A stretch of DNA of 7,558 nt from Paracoccaceae bacterium (GTDB lineage: Bacteria; Pseudomonadota; Alphaproteobacteria; Rhodobacterales; Rhodobacteraceae): NCBI GenBank assembly GCA_007120685.1, contig SKNG01000047.1, forward strand, positions 1 through 7,558, read 5' to 3'. A program made the position numbers and the translations under genes. The notes beneath the pieces are model-generated. The model had not been told where the DNA came from and did not search any database. It saw nothing but the letters and a program-made list of their open reading frames with translations. Of this stretch, positions 1-6,075 are shown piece after piece (position 1 is the stretch's first letter; each line of letters starts with the position of its first letter).

Positions 1-42
1 CCCGTGCGCGCCGCTCGACGCCGGCGCGGGGGCAGGGCCCGG

Positions 43-957
43 CTAGCCGTCGCGCAGCCAGATCAGATAGGCGGCAATGGCTTCCCTGTCCGCGCTGGGC
101 AGTTGCTGCATATGGGCCACGACGTCGGCCATCGAACCGCCCACGAAGTCAAATTCCGGGGTGATGCCGGATTGCAGGTAGTTCGCCACGTTGCGGGCTG
201 TCCAGTCGCCCGGGATCGCCGGGATGCGCCCCCGGCCCGAGGGGTTGGGCGCCCCGGCCATCCATTGATCCGTATCCAGTGCGCCCAGGGCGTTGCGCGG
301 GGTGTGGCATTCGGCGCAGTGGGCCAGCGCCTCGGACAGGTAGCGCCCGCGCAGGATTTCCGCGTCCTCGGGCTCGGGCGTGGCGAAGGCATCGGTCAGA
401 TGCAGCCGTTTCCACAGCCCCACCGCGCGCCGGATGCTGAAGGGAAAGCGCAGCTCGTGCGGCTCTGACGGTGTGGCGTCGGCGGGCAGGGTCTGCCAGA
501 AGGCCCAGAGATCGGCCAGATCCTGCGGCTCCATCCGGATGTAGCTGGTATAAGGGAAGGACGGGTAGTAATGCCGCCCCCGCGGCGAGATGCCAGCAAG
601 GGTGGCCTGGGCGAATTCCGTCAGCGTCCAGCCGCCCAGTCCGTGTTCGTTATGCATCGAGGTGTTAGGCACCACGAAGGTGCCGAAATCGCTGGCCAGC
701 CGGCGGCCGCCGGAAAGGACCAGGCGGTCTTCGGCAGGTGCGTCCATGGCGATGCCGGGGGTGGCGTGGCAGCCAGCGCAGCCCGCCGCCCAGAAGACCT
801 GCGCGCCGGCCTCGGCGTCGGCGTCGAGCGCGGCAAGCTCTGTCAGGAAATCCTGATCCAGCGGGCGTGGCGCGCTGAGCGTCCAGGCCATAGCAGCGCC
901 AAGCAGCGCCAGCCCTGCCGCCCCCAGCCCGAGGCGCCGCCAGACCCGGCCAGCCAT
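43..957 (-). CDS. Membrane-anchored diheme cytochrome c
   Basis: A 304-residue protein with two CXXCH covalent heme sites, CAGCH at residues 60-64 and CAECH at 214-218, so it is a two-domain class I cytochrome c. Residues 1-29 are a basic start followed by a hydrophobic stretch, acting as a signal peptide or uncleaved membrane anchor that places the heme domains in the periplasm. Conserved blocks resemble the cytochrome subunits of membrane alcohol/aldehyde dehydrogenases: GGWTLTEF (109-116), FPYTSY (134-139), CHTPRNALG (217-225) and GGSMADVV (273-280). M142 and M276 are plausible sixth heme ligands, by inference. The ATG lies 9 nt after the cytochrome c' stop and has no clear Shine-Dalgarno, which suggests translational coupling. 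The likely role is relaying electrons between a periplasmic donor and the respiratory chain. No dehydrogenase partner gene is in view, so the donor is unknown. Confidence 0.9.
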   Translation of the reverse strand: MAGRVWRRLGLGAAGLALLGAAMAWTLSAPRPLDQDFLTELAALDADAEAGAQVFWAAGCAGCHATPGIAMDAPAEDRLVLSGGRRLASDFGTFVVPNTSMHNEHGLGGWTLTEFAQATLAGISPRGRHYYPSFPYTSYIRMEPQDLADLWAFWQTLPADATPSEPHELRFPFSIRRAVGLWKRLHLTDAFATPEPEDAEILRGRYLSEALAHCAECHTPRNALGALDTDQWMAGAPNPSGRGRIPAIPGDWTARNVANYLQSGITPEFDFVGGSMADVVAHMQQLPSADREAIAAYLIWLRDG

Positions 958-966
958 GGCGGGCGC

Positions 967-1428
967 TTAGTCCGCCGGCCCGCGGAATTCCTGATGGCAG
1001 GCCTGGCAGGTGCCGCCCAGGCCGCCCAGCGCGCCCTGTAGGCTGGCCAGGTCGGTGCCGGCCGCGCCCTGCATTGCTGCTGCCGCGTCCTGCAGCGCGC
1101 CGAAGCGGTTGGCGAAGCCTTCCAGATCATCCCAGATCGCCGGCAGGGCGCGGGTGTTGTCGATCGATTCGTTGTCCGTGCCCTCGGGCCAGAGGCGGCT
1201 CTGGTCGTGGCGGGTCAGGTGATAGAGGTTGTCGGCGGCGGTCTGCGCCATATCGGCGTCATACTCGATCTCGCCCTGCGCCATGCCGGCCAGAACGCCA
1301 ACGTTGAACGCGAAGAGCTTGAACTGCCCCTGGCGCGCCTCCACAGCCGGGTTGTCGGCCAGCGCGGGCAGGGTCAGCGCCGCGGTCAGGGCGGCGGCGA
1401 GGCCGAGGCCGGTGAGTGTGCGGGTCAT
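967..1428 (-). CDS. cycP: Cytochrome c' (periplasmic, NO-binding type)
   Basis: A 153-residue precursor. Residues 1-24 form a Sec signal peptide (MTRT, hydrophobic core, PALA followed by D), leaving about 129 mature residues, the usual size of cytochrome c'. The single CQACH heme motif sits near the C terminus at 141-145 and is followed by QEFR, the class II pattern of a four-helix bundle with C-terminal heme. The ARQGQF segment near the mature N terminus aligns by eye with the distal-pocket helix, giving F36 as the likely residue over the sixth site. Proteins of this family bind NO and CO and are linked to nitrosative-stress protection. The reading frame stays open up to 1536, but I chose the ATG at 1428 because GGGAGA lies 6 nt upstream and the signal peptide begins there. 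It is first in a likely operon with the diheme cytochrome c. The family call is firm; the symbol is by analogy. Confidence 0.88.
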   Translation of the reverse strand: MTRTLTGLGLAAALTAALTLPALADNPAVEARQGQFKLFAFNVGVLAGMAQGEIEYDADMAQTAADNLYHLTRHDQSRLWPEGTDNESIDNTRALPAIWDDLEGFANRFGALQDAAAAMQGAAGTDLASLQGALGGLGGTCQACHQEFRGPAD

Positions 1429-1653
1429 GGCGAGTCTCCCATTCATGTTCTGGTTGTCGGGTGAAGGTAACCGAAGACAGATGACATGCAAGCGACACGG
1501 CGCAATTTCCTTGCCGGGCCGTGCGCAGCAAGGCAAATCATGGCAAGCTGCCCTGAAAAACGGCGCGTGTCCGGGTGGTCCGGATGTCTGACATCAGAGC
1601 GCAGGAACGCGCGATAGAACGCCAGACATTCACGCCGGCGCTCGTGGCGGTCG
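1429..1653. other. Intergenic region between tyrS and cytochrome c' gene
   Basis: No convincing gene lies in these 225 nt. Read on the minus strand, it carries the end of the tyrS transcript and the start of the cytochrome operon. Visible elements are a 13-nt inverted repeat GATGTC-T-GACATC at 1583-1595, a 5-bp hairpin with loop at 1570-1584 followed after about 9 nt by five U on the minus transcript (1556-1560), and an inverted pair CCTTGC/GCAAGG at 1509-1514 and 1528-1533. A minus-strand TTGCAT (1485-1490) with TACCTT 16 nt further on (1463-1468) is a possible sigma-70-like promoter for the cytochrome pair. None of these is strong on its own. Confidence 0.4.
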
Positions 1654-2898
1654 CTATTCGGCCACCACCAGCGCGTGACGCTTGCGTCCGGCGGTCAGTT
1701 TTAGCGGCTCTGCCAGATCATCGCTGCGGATCAGACGCCCGGCGTCGCTGACCGGCGTATCGTTCAGCCGGGCGCCGCCCTCGGCGATCAGGCGCTTGGC
1801 CTCCTTGCCGGATTTCGCCAGACCGGCGCGCACGAAAAGCTGCGCCAGGGTGACGCCCTGCGCCGCTTCCGCGGCCCCAAGGGTGACACGCGGCAGTTCG
1901 TCGCCCACGCCGCCGGCCTCGAACACCGCGCGGGCCGTGGCTTCGGCCGCCGCTGCCGCCTCGGCCCCGTGGCATAGCCGCGTCACCTCATTGGCCAGCA
2001 CCACCTTGGCCTCGTTGATCTCGGCCCCGGCCAGCGCGCCGAGGCGGTTGCATTCATCGACCGGCAGCTCGGTGTAGAGCTTCAGGAAGCGGCCGACATC
2101 GGCATCGGTGGTGTTGCGCCAGAACTGCCAGAAGTCATAGGGCGCCAGCATGTCCGCGTTCAGCCAGACCGCGCCGCCGGCCGATTTGCCCATCTTCCGC
2201 CCGTCCGAGGTGGTCAGCAAGGGCGTGGTCAGCCCGAAGACCTGCGCATCAGCCACGCGGCGCGTCAGGTCCACGCCATTGACAATATTGCCCCATTGAT
2301 CCGACCCGCCCATCTGCAACAGGCAGCCGTGCCGGCGATGGATTTCAAGGAAATCATAGGCCTGCAGGATCATGTAGTTGAATTCCAGAAACGACAGCGA
2401 TTGCTCGCGGTCCAGCCGGGATTTCACGCTGTCGAAGCTCAGCATCCGGTTGACGCTGAAATGGCGGCCGATGTCGCGCAGGAAGTCGAGGTAGTTCAGA
2501 CCGTCCAGCCACTCGGCATTGTTCAGCATCAACGCCGCGCCGTCGCCATAGGTCAGGTATTTGTCGAACACCTGCTGCATTCCGGCGATATTGGCGTCGA
2601 TCTGCGCCGGGCTCAGCAGCGGCCGTTCCTCGGCGCGGAAGGAGGGATCGCCCACCTTGGTGGTGCCGCCGCCCATCAGGGTGATCGGTTTGTGCCCGGT
2701 CTTCTGCAGCCAGCGCAGCACCATGATGTTCAGCAGATGCCCCACATGCAGCGACTGCGCGGTGGCATCATAGCCGATATAGGCCGGCACCGTGCCCTTT
2801 GTCAGCGCCGCGTCCAGCCCCTGCAGGTCGGTGCAATCGGCAATGAAGCCGCGTTCGTCCAGCACCCGAAGAAACTCGGATTTCGCCCGGTAGGTCAT
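1654..2898 (-). CDS. tyrS: Tyrosyl-tRNA synthetase
   Basis: A cytoplasmic class I aminoacyl-tRNA synthetase that activates tyrosine with ATP and loads it onto tRNA-Tyr. With the chosen start it is 414 residues, close to the family norm. The Rossmann catalytic domain carries the HIGH-type motif HVGH (51-54), GGGTTKVGDPS (76-86), the tyrosine/ATP-site block QMGGSDQWGNI (195-205) and the KMSKS-type loop KMGKS (235-239). An S4-type RNA-binding domain fills about 347-412. The frame opens further upstream at 2928, but ATG 2898 fits better: MTYRAKSEF is the usual N terminus in related bacteria, and GAGGGT lies 9 nt before it. It is divergent from anmK, with at most about 70 nt between the starts. 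A minus-strand TATATC at 2931-2936 is a good candidate -10 box. Confidence 0.97.
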   Translation of the reverse strand: MTYRAKSEFLRVLDERGFIADCTDLQGLDAALTKGTVPAYIGYDATAQSLHVGHLLNIMVLRWLQKTGHKPITLMGGGTTKVGDPSFRAEERPLLSPAQIDANIAGMQQVFDKYLTYGDGAALMLNNAEWLDGLNYLDFLRDIGRHFSVNRMLSFDSVKSRLDREQSLSFLEFNYMILQAYDFLEIHRRHGCLLQMGGSDQWGNIVNGVDLTRRVADAQVFGLTTPLLTTSDGRKMGKSAGGAVWLNADMLAPYDFWQFWRNTTDADVGRFLKLYTELPVDECNRLGALAGAEINEAKVVLANEVTRLCHGAEAAAAAEATARAVFEAGGVGDELPRVTLGAAEAAQGVTLAQLFVRAGLAKSGKEAKRLIAEGGARLNDTPVSDAGRLIRSDDLAEPLKLTAGRKRHALVVAE

Positions 2899-2969
2899 GT
2901 CCAGATTACCCTCGCAGCCGTCGCGCAATGGATATAGACCGAAGCAAGGGGCAAGGGAAAGCCGGGAAG
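2899..2969. promoter_or_regulatory. Divergent tyrS/anmK promoter region
   Basis: The space between the two divergent starts is only 71 nt. In GC-rich surroundings it holds the A/T-rich block GATATAGA at 2931-2938, which reads as TATATC on the minus strand (2936 to 2931) and TATAGA on the plus strand (2933-2938). Either can serve as a -10 box, so one A/T core may start both transcripts. The tyrS Shine-Dalgarno GAGGGT lies near 2908-2913 on the minus strand, and an AGGGA that can serve anmK lies at 2954-2958. No convincing -35 boxes are visible. Promoter use is inferred. Confidence 0.45.
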
Positions 2970-4076
2970 ATGGGGCGCAGCGCGGGGCCGGGAAAGAGGA
3001 AATTGGGGCAGCGGATACTCGGAATGATGTCGGGCACCTCGCTGGACGGGGTGGACGCGGCGGTGCTGGAAACCGATGGCATCGATATCCTGGGTTTTGG
3101 CGATACCGCCTATCGGCCCTTCACGGCGGCGGAACGGACGGTGCTGCGCGCGGCGCTGGGGCGCTGGCCGGGCGAGGCGGGGGTGGCCGAGGCGGCGGAA
3201 CTGGTTGAGACCGCGCATGCCGAACTGATCGCGCGGTTTCAGGGCGTCGATATGGTGGGGTTTCACGGCCAGACGCTGGCGCATGACCCGGGCGGGCGGG
3301 GCACGCATCAGGCCGGATCCGGCGATGTGCTGGCCGAGGTGACGGGCCTGCCGGTGGTGTGGGATTTCCGTTCGGCCGACATGCGGCTGGGCGGGCAGGG
3401 GGCGCCGCTGGCGCCGTTCTATCACCACGCGCTGGCGCGGCATCTGCGGCTGGACGGGCCGGTGGCGTTTCTGAACCTCGGCGGGGTGGCGAATCTGACC
3501 TGGGTGGATCCGGGCGTGCCGGCGCCGGAGCATGCCTGCCTGGCCTTCGATTGCGGGCCGGGCATGGCGGCGATGGATGACCTGATGCAGGCACGGCGCG
3601 GGGTGGCGCGGGATGAGGGGGGCGCGCTGGCCGCCGAGGGCACGGTGGCCGAGGCGGCGCTGGCGCGGTTCGCCGATCAGGCGTTCTTTCGCCGGGTGCC
3701 GCCCAAATCGCTGGACCGCGCCGCCCCGGTGCCGGATGTGGCGGGATTGGACGACGCCGATGCGCTGGCCACGCTGGCCGCTGGAGTGGCAACAGGCGTG
3801 GCGCTGGGGTTCGAGCATTTTCCGGCGGCGCCGGCGCGGCTGCTGGTCAGCGGCGGCGGGCGGCACAATGCCTGCGTAATGGCGATGGTCGCGGCGGCCT
3901 GCGATTGCCCGGTAGAGTCGGTTGAGGCGCAGGGGCTGGATGGCGACATGATCGAGGCGCAGGCCTTTGCCTATCTGGCGGCGCGGGTGGCGCGGGGCTT
4001 GCCGACCTCGGCGCCGGGCACGACCGGCGTGGCCGCGCCGGTGGGTGGCGGACGCGTCAGCCGGCCGGAGGGATAG
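2970..4076 (+). CDS. anmK: Anhydro-N-acetylmuramic acid kinase
   Basis: A cytoplasmic cell-wall recycling enzyme. It uses ATP to cleave the 1,6-anhydro ring of anhydro-MurNAc and yields MurNAc-6-phosphate. From ATG 2970 it is 368 residues, matching the roughly 370 of known AnmK. Family landmarks are GMMSGTSLDGVDAAV (18-32, phosphate loop), VGFHGQTLAHDP (96-107), DFRSADMRLGGQGAPLAPF (132-150), LNLGGVANLTW (168-178), AFDCGPG (192-198, with D194 as the likely catalytic base), PPKSLDR (244-250) and LLVSGGGRHN (291-300). The frame is open to an earlier ATG at 2928, which would add 14 non-conserved residues. I prefer 2970 because an AGGGA lies about 11 nt upstream and the earlier ATG sits inside the probable promoter. 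The residue after GPG is M199, where I recall asparagine as usual. The gene ends 11 nt before a strong hairpin. Confidence 0.94.
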   Translation: MGRSAGPGKRKLGQRILGMMSGTSLDGVDAAVLETDGIDILGFGDTAYRPFTAAERTVLRAALGRWPGEAGVAEAAELVETAHAELIARFQGVDMVGFHGQTLAHDPGGRGTHQAGSGDVLAEVTGLPVVWDFRSADMRLGGQGAPLAPFYHHALARHLRLDGPVAFLNLGGVANLTWVDPGVPAPEHACLAFDCGPGMAAMDDLMQARRGVARDEGGALAAEGTVAEAALARFADQAFFRRVPPKSLDRAAPVPDVAGLDDADALATLAAGVATGVALGFEHFPAAPARLLVSGGGRHNACVMAMVAAACDCPVESVEAQGLDGDMIEAQAFAYLAARVARGLPTSAPGTTGVAAPVGGGRVSRPEG

Positions 4077-4087
4077 GGCGGGAAGGG

Positions 4088-4138
4088 GTGAAACGCGCCT
4101 TCGAAGGCGCGTTTCACGGGCCTTCCAAGGCCCGTTTT
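4088..4138 (+). terminator. Tandem-hairpin terminator between anmK and the PAS gene
   Basis: Two perfect hairpins abut. The first is a 30-nt perfect palindrome at 4088-4117 centred on TTCGAA, giving a stem of about 13 bp. The second pairs CGGGCCTT (4117-4124) with AAGGCCCG (4127-4134) and is followed at once by TTTT (4135-4138), which makes a plausible intrinsic terminator for anmK on the plus strand. On the minus strand the hairpins face the end of the PAS gene (stop at 4208-4210), but no U-run follows, so any bidirectional action is inferred. The rest of the anmK-PAS gap (4077-4207) holds nothing else I can identify. Confidence 0.75.
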
Positions 4139-4207
4139 CGCCCGGACCCGGTTGGCACCGCAGGCAGTGAGCGATGCGCCAAGCACCATGCGTCATGTGC
4201 CCCAGGG

Positions 4208-4972
4208 TCAGGCCCGCCCGCCCTCGATCACCCGCCAGCCGGCCCGGCCCGGCACCGCGCCCACAGCCGTCGTTGTCGTTTCGGGCGCTTGCGCGTGGGG
4301 CTCGGTCCGCAGTGGGGCGCTGGGCTCAGGGTTGGGGGGGATCCGGCCGGTGGTCATGGGGTCGGCGGGCGCTGCAGCGGCGGGCGGGAAGAGCGGGCTT
4401 GCCGCCCCGGCCAGATGAAAACGGCGCGGGGTGCGGCCGGGCTGGCCATGGGTTTCCAGCACGCCCAGCAGCCGGGTGATGCGGCCCGCGCTGTCGGTCA
4501 GCGGCAATAGCACCATCTGCCCGTCCATCGCCGGCCGGCCCAGCCCGCGCGGTGCGCGCAGTGGCAGGCGCACGCGGGCGCCATGCGCCACCTGCCTTAC
4601 CGCCTCGGCCAGTTCCTCGCGCGCCGGCGGGGCCATCAGGCAGCACAGCGGCATCCCCCGCGGCTCCATCCCCAGCGTGTTATACAGGCTCTGCCCGGCC
4701 AGCCGCAGCCGCGCCACGCCGGGGGCCACGATCTCGGCCACGAACATGAACTCCAGCGCCGGCGCCAGACGCGCCGGATCCAGCTCTGCCCGCGCCGGGG
4801 CGATGCGGTCGCCGCGCAGCCGGTCCCACTTCGCCAGCACCAGATCGACCGCGGAAAACCGCAGTCGCCCGGTGCCGCGCAGCAAATGCGGCAGGCGCAA
4901 CCGCCCAACCAGGCCACCGGTCGGGCCGGACTCCGACGGTTGCGGAGCGCAGGTTTCGGGCGCATCGGTCAT
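4208..4972 (-). CDS. PAS-domain protein (PAS_5/DUF1457-like), function unknown
   Basis: A 254-residue cytoplasmic protein with no signal peptide or membrane segment. Residues about 46-180 read like the alphaproteobacterial single-PAS family: LAKWDRLRGDRIAPARAELD (46-65), LEFMFVAEI (73-81), RLRLAGQSL (88-96), LGMEPRGMPL (100-109), a central helix, then LLPLTDSAGRITRLLGVLE (155-173) and the closing RRFHLAG (183-189). Residues 190-240 form a Pro/Ala-rich, probably disordered linker, and the protein ends in GWRVIEGGRA. No kinase, cyclase or output domain is present, so it probably acts through protein contacts; the Caulobacter regulator MopJ is a known single-PAS precedent. ATG 4972 was chosen over the longer frame to 5062 because AGGAGGT lies 6 nt upstream, the best ribosome site in the window. 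Its promoter region carries CtrA-like sites. The family call is from memory of the sequence pattern. Confidence 0.8.
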   Translation of the reverse strand: MTDAPETCAPQPSESGPTGGLVGRLRLPHLLRGTGRLRFSAVDLVLAKWDRLRGDRIAPARAELDPARLAPALEFMFVAEIVAPGVARLRLAGQSLYNTLGMEPRGMPLCCLMAPPAREELAEAVRQVAHGARVRLPLRAPRGLGRPAMDGQMVLLPLTDSAGRITRLLGVLETHGQPGRTPRRFHLAGAASPLFPPAAAAPADPMTTGRIPPNPEPSAPLRTEPHAQAPETTTTAVGAVPGRAGWRVIEGGRA

Positions 4973-5124
4973 GGCGGGACCTCCTGTGCAGGCGTCCCTG
5001 CCAGCACGGGCTGGCCTTCGGGGCGCTTGACGGTTTACGGTGTGACAACAAGTCTTAATCACGCCTTAATCTAGTCGATTTTCGGCAAATGTGGTGGGGA
5101 TTCGAGCCAAATGGTTAAAGCCGC
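4973..5124. promoter_or_regulatory. Divergent PAS gene/yicC promoter region with CtrA-like sites
   Basis: An A/T-enriched 152-nt region between divergent genes. TTAATCACGCCTTAA at 5055-5069 is an exact TTAA-N7-TTAA, the full-site pattern of the cell-cycle regulator CtrA. It is embedded in a direct repeat of CTTAATC at 5054-5060 and 5065-5071, with an 11-bp period of one helical turn. ATGGTTAA at 5111-5118 is, on the minus strand, TTAACCAT, the CtrA half-site known from Caulobacter. By eye these are the only TTAA occurrences in the 7.5-kb window. Possible core elements are a plus-strand TTGACG at 5027-5032 and TAATCT at 5067-5072, and a minus-strand TAAACC at 5034-5039 placed so that the full site would cover its -35 region. 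The motifs are seen directly; CtrA control is inferred. Confidence 0.6.
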
Positions 5125-6072
5125 ATGATCCGTTCGATGACCGGTTATGCCAGCCGCAGCGCCGAGCTTTCAGTGCCGAGCGCATTGTCAGAGACTGCGG
5201 CGGCGCCGGGGGTGCGGCTTTCCTGCCAGTGGGAATTGCGTGGTGTCAACGGGCGCGGACTGGACCTGCGTTTTCGCCTGCCCGACTGGCTGGACGGGCT
5301 GGAGCCGCTGTTGCGCAAGCGGCTGGCGGGGCGGCTGGCGCGGGGCAATGTGACGCTGTCGCTGCGCCTGACGCGGGCCGACCCGGGCGCGGGTATGCGG
5401 CTGAACGCGCCGGTACTGGAGGCGGCGCTCGCTCTCTTGGCCGAGGCCGAGGCGCGGGCCAAGGCGCGCGGGCTGGTGCTGGCCGCGCCCACGGCGGCCG
5501 ACCTCATGCATCTGCGTGGGGTCCTGGACAGTGGGCAGGACGAGATTGCCGCGGCGCCGTTGTTGCCGGCGCTGGAGGCCGAAGCCGAGGCGCTGATCGC
5601 CGATTTCGACGCCGCGCGCGCGGCCGAGGGGGCGGCGCTGGCGGATATTCTGAATGGCCAGATGGACCGGATCGAGGCGCTGGTGGCCGAGGCCCGCGCG
5701 CTGCTGCCCGAACGCCAGGGCGATCAGGCGCAGGCGGTCCGCGGCGCACTGGCGCGGCTTGCCGATGCCCCGCCGAACGGGATGGCGCAGGTCGATCCGG
5801 GGCGGCTGGAGCAGGAACTGGCGCTGATCGCCATGCGCGGCGACGTGACCGAGGAACTGGACCGGCTGACCGCCCATGCCGGCGCCGCCCGCGCGCTGCT
5901 GGCCGGCGGCGCCGGGCCGGTGGGGCGCAAGCTGGACTTCCTGATGCAGGAATTCAACCGCGAGGCCAACACGCTAGGCGCCAAGGCCCAGCACGCCGGG
6001 CTGACCCGGATCGGGCTTGACCTGAAGGTGGTGATCGACCAGATGCGCGAGCAGGTTCAGAACGTGGAGTAA
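5125..6072 (+). CDS. yicC: YicC family endoribonuclease
   Basis: A 315-residue cytoplasmic protein with both YicC signature ends: MIRSMTGYA at the N terminus and LDLKVVIDQMREQVQNVE (298-315) at the C terminus. Between them are WELRGVNGRGLDLRFRLP (36-53), NAPVLEAALALL (94-105), VDPGRLEQELALIAMRGDV (223-241) and GRKLDFLMQEFNREANTLG (267-285). Family members are RNases that take part in RNA turnover, including small-RNA decay in E. coli. Residues about 12-32 hold a longer-than-usual, low-complexity loop before the WELR block. The start is set by the conserved MIRSMTG, although no Shine-Dalgarno is visible upstream (GGTTAAAGCCGC). It leads a tight cluster with gmk, a common bacterial pairing: its stop is 3 nt before the gmk start. 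The family is certain; the target RNAs are unknown. Confidence 0.95.
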   Translation: MIRSMTGYASRSAELSVPSALSETAAAPGVRLSCQWELRGVNGRGLDLRFRLPDWLDGLEPLLRKRLAGRLARGNVTLSLRLTRADPGAGMRLNAPVLEAALALLAEAEARAKARGLVLAAPTAADLMHLRGVLDSGQDEIAAAPLLPALEAEAEALIADFDAARAAEGAALADILNGQMDRIEALVAEARALLPERQGDQAQAVRGALARLADAPPNGMAQVDPGRLEQELALIAMRGDVTEELDRLTAHAGAARALLAGGAGPVGRKLDFLMQEFNREANTLGAKAQHAGLTRIGLDLKVVIDQMREQVQNVE

Positions 6073-6075
6073 CCG

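Noticed and set aside
7..28. 7-bp inverted repeat CGCGCCG/CGGCGCG just past the diheme cytochrome stop.
   Set aside because: Short, pure G/C and expected by chance at this composition. No U-run is visible before the window edge.
1429..1536. N-terminal extension of cytochrome c' by 36 codons.
   Set aside because: It would bury the signal peptide behind a Cys/Arg-rich leader. A good Shine-Dalgarno and a typical signal peptide both point to ATG 1428.
1556..1584. Intrinsic terminator for tyrS on the minus strand.
   Set aside because: There is a 5-bp stem and a five-U run, but about 9 nt separate them, too far for a standard intrinsic terminator. It is kept only as a note in the gap entry.
2296..2937. 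Plus-strand open frame of 213 codons inside tyrS.
   Set aside because: Antisense shadow of a certain tyrS. Composition is biased to His/Gln/Arg and there is no plausible ribosome site or domain.
2895..4196. Long open frame on the minus strand opposite anmK (433 codons).
   Set aside because: It is Arg/His/Pro-rich with no recognisable motif, and it sits entirely antisense to a gene with many AnmK landmarks. Such frames arise by chance in GC-rich DNA.
4088..4510. Plus-strand open frame beginning MKRAFEGAFHG.
   Set aside because: It starts inside the palindromic terminator and runs antisense to the PAS gene; its opening residues are just the hairpin translated.
4973..5062. N-terminal extension of the PAS protein to 5062.
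   Set aside because: It would place coding sequence over the CtrA-like promoter region, and ATG 4972 has a near-perfect AGGAGGT 6 nt upstream.
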